From positions 1-17,449 of the forward strand of contig CAYRMO010000056.1 of NCBI GenBank assembly GCA_964425355.1: a stretch of 17,449 bases of DNA. Reading direction: 5' to 3'. The translations under genes and the position numbers were made by a program. Source of the stretch: Litorimonas sp964425355. Its GTDB lineage: Bacteria; Pseudomonadota; Alphaproteobacteria; Caulobacterales; Maricaulaceae. The first letter of the stretch is position 1; the number at the start of each line of letters is the position of its first letter. This document shows, piece after piece, positions 1 to 7,087 of the stretch. A model generated the notes under the pieces. The model did not search any database. It worked only from the letters and a program-made list of their open reading frames with translations, and was not told where the DNA came from.

Positions 1-498
1 CGCGCGGATCATCTGGGCTCACTTTGGCCATTAATCGCACAGGCTGGGGCCAAGGTATCACTTGATGATACCTCCGTTTTGATTGAACGCGGCGTCGGAC
101 GTCTAAATCCCGTAGATGTCGACACCATGGCCTATCCCGGATTTCCGACTGATCTTCAGGCGCAATTTATGACCTTTATGTGTCTGGCCGATGGTGTGTC
201 GATTATTCGCGAGAATATTTTCGAAAACCGTTTCATGCATTGTCCGGAACTTGTGCGTATGGGCGCCGATATTACGGTCACCGGTCGTGAGGCCATCGTA
301 CGCGGCGTCAAAGAATTCCGCGCCGCGCCCGTTATGGCAACGGATCTGCGCGCATCCGCCTGTTTGATCAATGCAGGCCTTGCCGCCAGAGGCGAAACGC
401 ATATTTCTCGCGTTTATCACCTTGACCGGGGCTTTGAAAAAATCGAAGTGAAACTCTCACAATGTGGTGCAAGAGTTTCGAGAGAGCGGGATGAATAA
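1..498 (+). CDS. murA: UDP-N-acetylglucosamine 1-carboxyvinyltransferase, C-terminal part (5' end outside window)
   Basis: Cytoplasmic enzyme that transfers enolpyruvate from PEP to UDP-GlcNAc, the first committed step of peptidoglycan synthesis. The frame is open from base 1, so only about the last 165 residues are present. Visible signatures are the AYPGFPTDLQAQF segment (the Asp after Pro-Thr corresponds to E. coli Asp305) and the C-terminal LDRGFEKIE (the Arg corresponds to E. coli Arg397), followed by the usual short tail after KLSQCGA. The internal TTG near base 79 is not a believable start because homology continues upstream of it. The TAA stop overlaps the start of the next gene by 8 bp, so the two are translationally linked. 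The identification is firm; nothing can be said about promoter or N-terminus. Confidence 0.95.
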   Translation, partial: RADHLGSLWPLIAQAGAKVSLDDTSVLIERGVGRLNPVDVDTMAYPGFPTDLQAQFMTFMCLADGVSIIRENIFENRFMHCPELVRMGADITVTGREAIVRGVKEFRAAPVMATDLRASACLINAGLAARGETHISRVYHLDRGFEKIEVKLSQCGARVSRERDE

Positions 499-907
499 AT
501 TACGTTTACGCGCGTCAGATAGCAGTGATCTAGAAGTTATCGCTGGAGCCGTGCAAGATTCCATCTTTCAGGTCGGTCAATCGCGCTATGACAAAGCCGG
601 TCTGAGTTTCACCCTTAGGCTTTCGCGTTATATGCGTGAAACTGAGACGCCGCACCGCGTTGAATCCGGATTACGCTTTGACGGCGTCTTATCTGTTAAA
701 AGCCAGGGCGTGGATCTGTCTAAACAAGAGGCTTATGCCGTTATCTTAGGGCTAAAATATGAGGCGAATGATACACCAGCGGGTGTGATCTCTGTGACCC
801 TAGCGGGCGGCGGCGTTATTCAGATCGAGGTCGAAGCCATTGATGTGACCTTGGCTGATATTGGCGATCCACGTAAAACAAAACGTATTCCGAAACACGA
901 TGGCTGA
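491..907 (+). CDS. DUF2948 family protein
   Basis: Small conserved alphaproteobacterial protein of unknown function, 138 residues from the ATG chosen here. The N-terminus (LRLRASDSSDLEVIAGAVQD) and the later FDGVLSVKSQGVD and LAGGGVIQIEVEAIDVTLAD blocks match my memory of the DUF2948 family, which sits right after murA in many alphaproteobacteria. The ATG at 491 overlaps the murA stop by 8 bp, and the product then starts with the family's usual hydrophobic strand; a GTG at 464 would add nine unlikely residues. There is no signal peptide or membrane segment, so it is probably cytoplasmic. It ends 8 bp inside the UPF0262 gene, leaving no room for hisD, which I expect at this position. Family membership is by recognition only. 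Confidence 0.82.
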   Translation: MNKLRLRASDSSDLEVIAGAVQDSIFQVGQSRYDKAGLSFTLRLSRYMRETETPHRVESGLRFDGVLSVKSQGVDLSKQEAYAVILGLKYEANDTPAGVISVTLAGGGVIQIEVEAIDVTLADIGDPRKTKRIPKHDG

Positions 908-1379
908 TCACTATATAGCCGAATTACATATTGATGAGGACAGCTTGCCTGTAACCTCGGTCGAAATGCAACATGAGCGACGCGTTGCGATTTTTGACCT
1001 GCTCGAAGAAAATGAGTTTCGACCCCTTGAGAGTGAACGCGGTCCCTATAGTCTAAAAATCAGCATGCAGGATGGGCGTCGGCTCGTTTTTGCTGTGACA
1101 CGGACAAATGGCGGCGATCGGGGGACGTTTAACGTCTCGCTTGTACCTTTTCGCCGGGTGATCAAAGATTATTTCATGATTTGTGAGAGCTATCACAATG
1201 CGATCCGGACGGCGACTTCAGCGCAAATCGAAGCGATCGATATGGGCCGGCGGGGGCTGCATAATGAAGGGTCACGTATGCTCACAGATGCGCTCAGAAA
1301 TCAGATCGAGATCGAGTTTAATACTTCGCGGCGCCTTTTCACCCTTATTTGTGCTTTGCATAGACGGACAGTCCAATGA
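900..1379 (+). CDS. UPF0262 family protein
   Basis: Conserved uncharacterised protein, 159 residues, typical of the family. Recognisable segments are the start (ADHYIAELHIDE), HERRVAIFDLLEENEF, GPYSLKISMQDGRRLVF, the PFRRVIKDYFMICESYHNA block and DMGRRGLHNEG. The ATG at 900 overlaps the previous gene by 8 bp; an upstream start at 861 would extend the overlap and add 13 residues not seen in the family. The stop overlaps the next ATG (ATGA, 1376-1379), so translation is probably coupled to the phosphatase-like gene. In related genomes UPF0262 usually lies between hisD and this phosphatase. The function is unknown and no catalytic motif is visible. Confidence 0.88.
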   Translation: MADHYIAELHIDEDSLPVTSVEMQHERRVAIFDLLEENEFRPLESERGPYSLKISMQDGRRLVFAVTRTNGGDRGTFNVSLVPFRRVIKDYFMICESYHNAIRTATSAQIEAIDMGRRGLHNEGSRMLTDALRNQIEIEFNTSRRLFTLICALHRRTVQ

Positions 1380-1792
1380 GAGTATTGTTCATATGTCAAT
1401 TGAACTCTGTTCGTTCGCCCATGGCGGAAGGGTTGCTGAGGAAGCAATTGGGTGAGGATGTTACAGTTCAAAGCTGCGGGCTGTCACCCGTTGAGCCTAA
1501 TCAATTTATGCTCACAGTCATGAATGAGATGGGTGTCGATATGTCTGGCCATGAACCGCTGAGCCTAGAAGATGTGCGCGAAATCCCCTATGACCGGATC
1601 ATTGCCTTTACAGCCTCTGTGCAATCCGCCGCCCAAGCAGCGTTTGAAGGCAAAGATATGGATATAGAGCTCTGGGCGGTGCCAGACCCTGGCGAAGGGT
1701 CACTGGATGTGCGGGCCCTACTCAATAATTTTCGTGCAATCCGGAGTAATATTGCGGCCCGAATAGAGCGAGAGTTCAGAAAACCGCAATAA
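1376..1792 (+). CDS. low-molecular-weight protein-tyrosine-phosphatase-like protein
   Basis: 138-residue protein of the LMW-PTP/arsenate reductase fold. The catalytic P-loop CX5R-S is intact at residues 7-14 (C7, R13, S14), immediately after the first beta strand, and the general-acid Asp-Pro motif appears at residues 104-105 (VPDPGEG). This predicts a working phosphotransfer or thiol active site. Members in this gene neighbourhood are usually annotated as tyrosine phosphatases or ArsC-like proteins, and the natural substrate is not known to me. It starts at an ATGA overlap with the UPF0262 gene and is followed by a 66 bp gap before infA. Nothing suggests arsenic resistance in the surroundings, so a housekeeping role is more likely than detoxification. 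Confidence 0.88.
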   Translation: MRVLFICQLNSVRSPMAEGLLRKQLGEDVTVQSCGLSPVEPNQFMLTVMNEMGVDMSGHEPLSLEDVREIPYDRIIAFTASVQSAAQAAFEGKDMDIELWAVPDPGEGSLDVRALLNNFRAIRSNIAARIEREFRKPQ

Positions 1793-1858
1793 TCCCTTTA
1801 AAACCTGACAAAACGGCCTATATAGCGGCCTGGAACTAACGGCAAAGAAAGTAACAGT

Positions 1859-2077
1859 TTGGCCAAAGAAGAACTTTTAGAATTTGAAGGCGAAGTCGTT
1901 GAACTTCTGCCGAATGCGACCTTTCGCGTAAAGCTAGTCAATGATCATGAGATTATTGCCCACACAGCCGGTCGGATGCGTAAAAACCGTATTCGTGTTC
2001 TGGCAGGTGACCGTGTCACGGTTGAGATGACGCCTTACGATCTGACCAAGGGTCGGATTACCTATCGTTTCAAATAA
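1859..2077 (+). CDS. infA: translation initiation factor IF-1
   Basis: 72-residue OB-fold protein that binds the 30S A-site and helps IF-2 and IF-3 assemble the initiation complex. The whole length matches the family: AKEELLEFEGEVVELLPN, the FRVKL strand, IIAHTAGRMRKNRIRVLAGD and the terminal KGRITYRFK. The only start giving the canonical length is a TTG at 1859. The 66 bp upstream gap contains an A/T-rich TATATAG at 1819-1825 that could be a promoter -10, but no convincing -35 at normal spacing. The preceding AAAGAAAG is a weak ribosome binding site. The gene is separated from maf by 10 bp. Weak start plus weak Shine-Dalgarno is notable for an essential, abundant protein. Confidence 0.95.
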   Translation: MAKEELLEFEGEVVELLPNATFRVKLVNDHEIIAHTAGRMRKNRIRVLAGDRVTVEMTPYDLTKGRITYRFK

Positions 2078-2087
2078 ACCGTCCGGG

Positions 2088-2654
2088 ATGAAACCCTTCA
2101 TCCTGGCCAGTGCCAGTCCTAGACGCAGAGACCTTCTGGCTCAAATCGGACTGGTTCCAGACCAAATTATCCCCGCAGATATTAATGAAGACCCCATTAC
2201 GGGCGAGCTGCCGCGTTATCATGCTTTGCGCCTATCCTGTGAGAAAGCCGCAAAAGTCGCGTCAGATCATCCTGGCCGCGTAATTTTAGCGTCAGACACG
2301 GTTGTCGGGCTTGGGCGACGCATCTTACCCAAGGCGGAAGACCGCGTAACGGCTGAAAGCTGTTTGCGTTTATTGTCGGGGCGGACTCATCGTGTTTTTA
2401 CGGGGGTTGCTGTGATTGATGAAACAGGTTTGCTACGTTCCAGGATTTCCGAAACACGTCTAAAGATGAAACGGCTGAGCGAGGCTGAAATCTCAAACTA
2501 TCTGGAGAGCGGTGAATGGGATGGCAAAGCCGGAGGCTATGGCATTCAAGGCTTAGCGGGCGCTTATATTATAAATCTGTCCGGCTCATTCACAGGGGTT
2601 GTGGGACTACCCGTCTATGAAACCCGAAATCTTTTAAAGGCGGCTTGCGGATGA
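2088..2654 (+). CDS. maf: Maf family nucleotide pyrophosphatase
   Basis: 188-residue cytoplasmic Maf/YhdE/YceF-type house-cleaning enzyme that hydrolyses non-canonical or modified nucleoside triphosphates to monophosphates. Diagnostic elements are the N-terminal ASASPRR (residues 7-13), ASDTVV (69-74, with the catalytic-type Asp70), LPKAED (80-85) and GGYGIQGLAGAYI near the C-terminus. Length is normal for the family. It follows infA by 10 bp, and its TGA overlaps the start of the RNase gene (2651-2654). Whether it acts on dTTP/UTP or m7GTP-like substrates cannot be read from sequence by eye. Confidence 0.92.
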   Translation: MKPFILASASPRRRDLLAQIGLVPDQIIPADINEDPITGELPRYHALRLSCEKAAKVASDHPGRVILASDTVVGLGRRILPKAEDRVTAESCLRLLSGRTHRVFTGVAVIDETGLLRSRISETRLKMKRLSEAEISNYLESGEWDGKAGGYGIQGLAGAYIINLSGSFTGVVGLPVYETRNLLKAACG

Positions 2655-3664
2655 AAAGACGGGCTGTCATTGAAGAGGCGATTGGTGAAAGCCGCGCCGC
2701 GATTTATGAAGGTCGCCGTCTAGTCGAACTCCATGTCGAACGCAATTGGCAATCTACGCCGCGCCATGGGGATATTTACACAGGCCAGGTCAGTTCAATT
2801 GATGCCTCGGTCGCCGGGCTTTGGGTTGATTTAGGCGGTGACGCCTTGCCCGGATTACTGCCTTTTGCGGCGCAAAAGAACATGCCGAGATTGACGGAAG
2901 GTCAGAAGGTTGAGGTCGAAATATTGCGCTCGCAGATCGGATCAAAGGGCGCGACGCTAAGCTTTCTAGATGAAGCAGATGTACAGCCGGGTGTGAAAAC
3001 ACGGCTGGACCTTAAGGGGCGCTTGCAACGTAAATATCCTGGTCTCACATTTGACGAGGCGGCGGTGAATGCGGTTGATGAGGCCTGCGAAATACATATC
3101 GCTTTATCCGGTGGTGGCTCTATCACGCTGGAACAAACACAAGCCTTGTTAGCCATTGATGTAGATAAGGGCGGGGCCGCCTCGGCCGCTGCTGCGGCTA
3201 ATCAAGCCGCTAAACAGATTGCGTCGCAACTTCGTCTCAGAGGATTGGGTGGACTGGTCGTGATTGACTTTCCAAATTTGCGTCAGCCGAAACAGCGCAA
3301 GACCCTGGAGAAGACGTTGCAAGCCGGTTTTGAAGCTGATCCATTTGTGACAAAATTCAATGCACTCTCACGTTTTGGCGTGATCGAGATGACCCGTGCA
3401 AAACCGGATTTATCGCTCGATGATATTCAGAATGACAAATATGGAAACCCGACAATCGAGACACAATCACTTCGGGCTCTAAGACGTTTGACCCGCGAAG
3501 CCAAAGTGTCGACCGGGGCGCAATTGGAACTGACAGCTCCCCCGAAAATTATGGACTGGCTCGAGGCCGCGCCATTTGATTGGAAACATGATCTGGAGTC
3601 TAGGATTGGGGCTCGTTTCAAACTGGTTCCCGGCGATAGTATTGATGTCAAAGCTGACCGATGA
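2651..3664 (+). CDS. ribonuclease E/G-like protein (short form)
   Basis: 337-residue protein of the RNase E/G family. An S1-type RNA-binding region occupies about residues 37-108 (HGDIYTGQV...LWVDLG). The catalytic core follows, with conserved acidic residues in ALLAIDVDKG (D170) and LVVIDFPNL (D206), corresponding to the two Mg-binding aspartates of RNase E. The family signature LSRFGVIEMTR is at 239-249. The Zn-link CPxC motif and the C-terminal scaffold of RNase E are absent, so it is the short form found beside maf and yacG in alphaproteobacteria rather than the degradosome RNase. The ATG at 2651 gives the usual ATGA coupling with maf; a TTG two codons upstream is less likely. The stop overlaps yacG in the same way. 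RNA targets are unknown. Confidence 0.88.
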   Translation: MKRRAVIEEAIGESRAAIYEGRRLVELHVERNWQSTPRHGDIYTGQVSSIDASVAGLWVDLGGDALPGLLPFAAQKNMPRLTEGQKVEVEILRSQIGSKGATLSFLDEADVQPGVKTRLDLKGRLQRKYPGLTFDEAAVNAVDEACEIHIALSGGGSITLEQTQALLAIDVDKGGAASAAAAANQAAKQIASQLRLRGLGGLVVIDFPNLRQPKQRKTLEKTLQAGFEADPFVTKFNALSRFGVIEMTRAKPDLSLDDIQNDKYGNPTIETQSLRALRRLTREAKVSTGAQLELTAPPKIMDWLEAAPFDWKHDLESRIGARFKLVPGDSIDVKADR

Positions 3665-3819
3665 GTGTTTGCGCCTATTGTAAGAAAAAGCCGATCATTG
3701 AAGGCTTTACGCCCTTTTGCTCAAAACGCTGTGCCGATCTCGATCTCGGGCAATGGCTCGACGGCGGCTACGCCATCCCGACCCAGGACGCACCGTCTTC
3801 TGAACCGATGGATGATTGA
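3661..3819 (+). CDS. yacG: DNA gyrase inhibitor YacG-type zinc-binding protein
   Basis: 52-residue protein. It has the YacG zinc motif CX2C-X12-CX3C (C4, C7, C20, C24) followed by ADLDLGQWLDGGYAIP, a near-perfect family match. In E. coli YacG binds GyrB and inhibits gyrase; whether that holds here is inference. The ATG at 3661 overlaps the RNase stop (ATGA, 3661-3664), the standard arrangement for this pair. The tail after residue 42 is short and acidic (ending SEPMDD). It is the last gene of the operon; a GC-rich hairpin 23 bp downstream could end transcription. Confidence 0.9.
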   Translation: MSVCAYCKKKPIIEGFTPFCSKRCADLDLGQWLDGGYAIPTQDAPSSEPMDD

Positions 3820-3824
3820 GGTTC

Positions 3825-3866
3825 GGCACGCATACATTGGGCCCCGCATCATGTGCGGGGTGACAG
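3825..3866. repeat. solitary copy of a dispersed palindromic repeat; possible bidirectional terminator
   Basis: Perfect 7 bp inverted repeat CCCCGCA (3842-3848) / TGCGGGG (3854-3860) with a 5 nt loop, preceded by GGCACGCATACATTGG and followed by TGACAG. The same flanks and layout recur at 15797-15836 and 15958-15999, so this is a member of a repeat family and not a private terminator. It lies in the 77 bp between the convergent yacG and phosphodiesterase genes, where it could also stop transcription, although no U-run follows the stem on either strand. Confidence 0.72.
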
Positions 3867-3896
3867 ATAATGTTTTGGCAAATCTAGTGAGAACGG

Positions 3897-4700
3897 TTAC
3901 GCAAATGCGTCAAACACGACTTTGGCATCGATAAAGAAATCATCAATCCCGAACCGATTTTCGGCAAGCTCTAAACTATCACGCGTTACATAAGAGAATG
4001 TTGAAACTTGGATGTTTTGCTGGTGATAATAATCGACCAAATTTTTTGAAATCATGTTCGCGGGTACGCAAATATGGGTGACCATTTCGAGCATATCGCC
4101 TTTAAGCGGACCATCAATAAACCAGCCGGATCTTTCGCCGTGGACTTGTGTCCGTTCAGGTCTGGGTACATGACCGTCATTCGCGTCAAAGACTTTATGT
4201 AACCGTCGAACGGCTGCATTTGGCGATTGGCACCAATGGGACAGGCATATTCTTGCATCCGGCAATAGGTCACGAATGGCATAGAGCGCTTCCGGGACCC
4301 AGCTGACCCAAATAATTTGATCCAATATTTTATATTCATGGGCGAGGGCGACCAGCATGTCTTCAAACCCTGCATCTTTTATATCGACGAGGAGTGTCGC
4401 TTTGTTTGCATGAGACGCGGCCGCTTTGAAAAGCGTATCGGCTGTGGGCATATGCGTGAACACGCCACCCAGTTTAGCTCGATCGGAAGCCATAATTTCG
4501 CAAAGATGGCGTGTCTTGCCTATGTCATCCGGGGCCGCTTCATCATGATATATCAGAGGCGTTCCACATCGCGTTACGCGAATATCAAACTCGACTTGTT
4601 TGACGCCCCAATCCAGAGCGGCATTCAGTCCTGCTATGGTATTTTCATATTGAGAGAAGCCGCGAAAGCGATGTGAAATCAGATGTGAGAGATTAGCCAT
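3897..4700 (-). CDS. glycerophosphodiester phosphodiesterase family protein
   Basis: 267-residue TIM-barrel-type protein. The GDPD signature is readable: SHR (H10, R11), YENT (E19, N20), VEFDIRVT (E37, D39) and IYHDE (H52, D53), which are the metal-binding and acid/base residues of the family. These enzymes cleave glycerophosphodiesters to glycerol-3-phosphate and an alcohol. No signal peptide is visible, so it is probably cytoplasmic. The HRFRG motif has one extra residue relative to the common HRG, and the usual DG after the Thr is replaced by RCG, so substrate range may differ. The start at 4700 is 25 bp after the DM13 gene stop, suggesting cotranscription. The last residues (VVFDAFA) fit a complete protein. 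Confidence 0.85.
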   Translation of the reverse strand: MANLSHLISHRFRGFSQYENTIAGLNAALDWGVKQVEFDIRVTRCGTPLIYHDEAAPDDIGKTRHLCEIMASDRAKLGGVFTHMPTADTLFKAAASHANKATLLVDIKDAGFEDMLVALAHEYKILDQIIWVSWVPEALYAIRDLLPDARICLSHWCQSPNAAVRRLHKVFDANDGHVPRPERTQVHGERSGWFIDGPLKGDMLEMVTHICVPANMISKNLVDYYHQQNIQVSTFSYVTRDSLELAENRFGIDDFFIDAKVVFDAFA

Positions 4701-4725
4701 GAATAGGCTTTAAGGCCTCTTGGCG

Positions 4726-5115
4726 TTAGAGGTCAACGCCACCCCAAAGCACGGTAAAGGCCTCGCAATGAATAACAATGCTCTCATACTCACTGAGGTC
4801 GACATCTGCGGGTATGATATAAGTCTGGCCGCCTTTATTGGATTTCAAAACACCTAGCTTTAGGCCTTCAGGAACAACTTCGTCGCCATTCAAGTCCGCA
4901 ACAGGCTTTTTTGTCAAAAAGACTTTCAGATCTGGACCATTTTTAGTTTTAAAATCGTCAGATAAGGTAATGCGAGTCTGATTGTCGACAACATCAATCG
5001 CGACCGTGCCCTCAATCTTATAGCGCTTTTCAATGAACTCACGCTCACCCGCATCTTGTGCGAATGTAACAGGGGCCAAAAGCAAAGCGGCACTTATAAG
5101 CAGAATCTTTTTCAT
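4726..5115 (-). CDS. secreted DM13 domain protein
   Basis: 129-residue exported protein. Residues 1-19 form a clear Sec signal peptide (MKK, hydrophobic core, cleavage near TFA-Q). The mature part is a single DM13 domain: LSDDFKTKNGPDLKVFL (51-67), LGVLKSNKGGQTYIIP (87-102), DLSEYESIVIHCEAFTVLWGG (106-126) with the conserved Cys117. DM13 is proposed to act in redox or electron-transfer chemistry in animal proteins; its bacterial role is unclear. I take the ATG at 5115 because GGA lies just upstream and the signal peptide then begins MKK; an ATG at 5124 would add MEI. It is the first gene of a likely two-gene unit with the phosphodiesterase. Confidence 0.85.
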   Translation of the reverse strand: MKKILLISAALLLAPVTFAQDAGEREFIEKRYKIEGTVAIDVVDNQTRITLSDDFKTKNGPDLKVFLTKKPVADLNGDEVVPEGLKLGVLKSNKGGQTYIIPADVDLSEYESIVIHCEAFTVLWGGVDL

Positions 5116-5273
5116 GATTTCCATATAGGGATCGGTTTTCTCACTGGCCAGTCACATCGACGTGACAAAAGCGAGATTGTGCAGGGTGTTTAAAATGAGT
5201 TCATGTTTTTGCGATTTTGTTGAATATCTGTTTTCCATTGCGTAAATTCTGATAGGCAGGAGCAGAGGTGTCT

Positions 5274-5612
5274 ATGACGAAATTTCAATTAGGCCCGCTC
5301 CATCATGTGGGGCTTGTTGTCCCTGATCTTGAGGCAAACCCGGAGATTATCGTGGCGTTTAACAAACATCCTATTCGACCAATTACACAAGGTGAAATGC
5401 TCGACGGCGCCAAACCTACTGGGTCCCATATTCCGCTCATATGGTCCGAAGATGGTCGCGCCGAAGGCGATGCGCATTACCCACGCGGATTTGCCACGAC
5501 CTGGCCCAAGACCGAGATGCAAGGCATTAATGAATATAAAGCCTTTACCGAGATGAAGCGTAAGGAAGAGGCGGGCGAGTTGGAGCAGAACTTCGTCAAT
5601 GCGGCGCAGTAG
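5274..5612 (+). CDS. hypothetical protein with a VOC-like N-terminal segment
   Basis: 112-residue protein I do not recognise as a whole. The start (FQLGPLHHVGLVVPDLEA) reads like the first beta strand of a vicinal-oxygen-chelate (glyoxalase-type) domain, including the metal-ligand His position. The expected helix and later metal ligands are not found; instead the sequence continues AFNKHPIRPITQGEMLDG, then a Trp/Pro-rich stretch and a charged C-terminal helix (MKRKEEAGELEQNF). The ATG at 5274 is preceded by AGAGG at good spacing, so translation is plausible; a GTG at 5268 is an alternative. It stands alone between genes on the other strand. It may be an internally deleted VOC gene or a genuinely different small family. 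Confidence 0.5.
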   Translation: MTKFQLGPLHHVGLVVPDLEANPEIIVAFNKHPIRPITQGEMLDGAKPTGSHIPLIWSEDGRAEGDAHYPRGFATTWPKTEMQGINEYKAFTEMKRKEEAGELEQNFVNAAQ

Positions 5613-5660
5613 GGCGCCTAACAACAAGTCACTCCGAAGCAAACGCGCTAATCGGAATCG

Positions 5661-6851
5661 CTATTTCACATGGATTGTGGTTGCGGCAACCACATCCTTA
5701 TTTCGGTCGATAACGGAAATTTCGTAATTACCTGATCGTAAAGCCAGAACCTTATCGGAATAGGGCACGCGATATATAATATCCTCTAGGGGTGCACTCG
5801 CGGGCCTTGATCTTTCTCTTGCCGTGATTTTGAAGAACTCTTTCGTATCGCTTGGAATTAGGTCTTTAGGGATTGGAACAAATTTTCGGCCCATCTCATC
5901 ACGAAGCCAGGTCGGGCGCTCTTTGTAATAATCTTCTTTGCCTGAGACCAATATCATATCATATCCATTTCGAGATATAGGCACGCCATTAGAATCTGCT
6001 AATATGGCATATCCCATATGACCGTCTTGGAAATATTCAGTTCCATAGCAATCTGTCTGACTGATTGTCAGCGGGTCAATATCCGCGATTTCTTTGAACT
6101 GTTCAGCCATCCAGGTATGAAATGCGGAATCGGTATATTCTTTTATATGATGATAGCCGGTATGGACAATTATCTTGTCGTTCGGGTTATTCTCTGCGTA
6201 ACGCGCAATGTTCTCGGCCTGTAGCTTTTCTCTATAGCCAATCGAGCTCTTGACATTTGGTGGAATATTTACGTTGTCGCCTTCAATTGAAAAGAAGCTG
6301 ATGTCTATTTTTGCAAGATCTTCTGCGACTTGTCCAAAGACGGGGTCCGCCCAATAGGAGGAACCAGTTTTCTGTGTTGATAGATATCCCGTCCCTTTGA
6401 GACCGCCATTGGAATTCAACCATGCAGTTGTATCTTTCCCGAACAATTCAGATCCATAATGATTATAGCCAGTCTTTGTTAGCGCCTTGATCACGTCCCG
6501 AATAAATAGCCGGTGTACGGATTTAGAGTGAGATTCATTTATCATCACAATAGACGTATCACCCGCATATTTTGAAATTATAGGCAGGGGGCTTAAATAG
6601 GTAAAATCACCACCTTCCACGGCACAAGGCCTGTCTCCAGATTGCATTTTAAAACTGCTATGGGTTAGCTCAGGCGATCCCCAATTATTCGGGTAAGTGA
6701 AGTCAATTTCGTCTAAAGGCGTTATATTGTCGACCTGCATATCATCAGCCGGCCGGGGTTGAGGGACGGTGCTTGGTTTGAAGTGAAAAAACAATACGCC
6801 CAAAATCGGGAGTGAAATAGCAAATGCAATTAACGAATATCGAGCCTTCAT
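5661..6851 (-). CDS. membrane-anchored or exported protein with EreA/ChaN-like motifs
   Basis: 396 residues with an N-terminal hydrophobic segment (about 6-24) that is either an uncleaved anchor or a signal peptide, then a Pro-rich linker and a long periplasmic-type domain. Motifs recall the TraB/EreA/ChaN superfamily: a strand ending INESHSKSVHR (104-114), a strand with GSELFG (133-138), YREKLQAENIARY (206-218) and IIVHTGYHHI (227-236), with Glu106, His108, Glu135, Arg207, Glu208, His230 and His234/235 as candidate active-site residues. The C-terminal roughly 100 residues end in a beta-rich module. Function is not assigned; haem or iron binding and esterase or protease activity are all known in this fold. 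The gene is A+T-richer than its neighbours and has no obvious Shine-Dalgarno. Confidence 0.6.
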   Translation of the reverse strand: MKARYSLIAFAISLPILGVLFFHFKPSTVPQPRPADDMQVDNITPLDEIDFTYPNNWGSPELTHSSFKMQSGDRPCAVEGGDFTYLSPLPIISKYAGDTSIVMINESHSKSVHRLFIRDVIKALTKTGYNHYGSELFGKDTTAWLNSNGGLKGTGYLSTQKTGSSYWADPVFGQVAEDLAKIDISFFSIEGDNVNIPPNVKSSIGYREKLQAENIARYAENNPNDKIIVHTGYHHIKEYTDSAFHTWMAEQFKEIADIDPLTISQTDCYGTEYFQDGHMGYAILADSNGVPISRNGYDMILVSGKEDYYKERPTWLRDEMGRKFVPIPKDLIPSDTKEFFKITARERSRPASAPLEDIIYRVPYSDKVLALRSGNYEISVIDRNKDVVAATTIHVK

Positions 6852-6987
6852 AATTGTGATAAATGATAGACAGGATTTTAGACCTTAGCAAGCTGGGTCA
6901 AATTTTACTCACCAATATCGTGTCCGAAAATCGTCATGATCTTTATGGGTTAAAATCGAAAATACCCAGCTTATTATTAAGGATCAC

Positions 6988-7087
6988 NNNNNNNNNNNNN
7001 NNNNNNNNNNNNNNNNNNNNNNNNNNNNNNNNNNNNNNNNNNNNNNNNNNNNNNNNNNNNNNNNNNNNNNNNNNNNNNNNNNNNNNN
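6988..7087. other. assembly gap (100 N)
   Basis: Exactly 100 unknown bases, the conventional length for a scaffold gap of unknown size. The sequence to its left (6852-6987) is A+T-rich and shows no convincing gene; that to its right is already inside a membrane-protein reading frame. Real distance and content between the flanks are unknown. Confidence 0.97.

Noticed and set aside
1801..1830. Complete sigma-70 promoter for infA
   Set aside because: CTGACA and TATATA are only eight bases apart, far from the usual 16-18, and no better -35 is present; only a possible -10 remains.
3665..3934. An 89-codon open frame on the + strand after the RNase gene
   Set aside because: It overlaps yacG in another frame, and yacG has an intact CX2C...CX3C motif and a coupled start; the longer frame has no recognisable features.
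6863..6987. Short open frame running into the N gap (MIDRILDLSKLGQ...)
   Set aside because: No ribosome binding site, start only 12 bp from a divergent gene start, no family likeness, and the extension through Ns is artificial.
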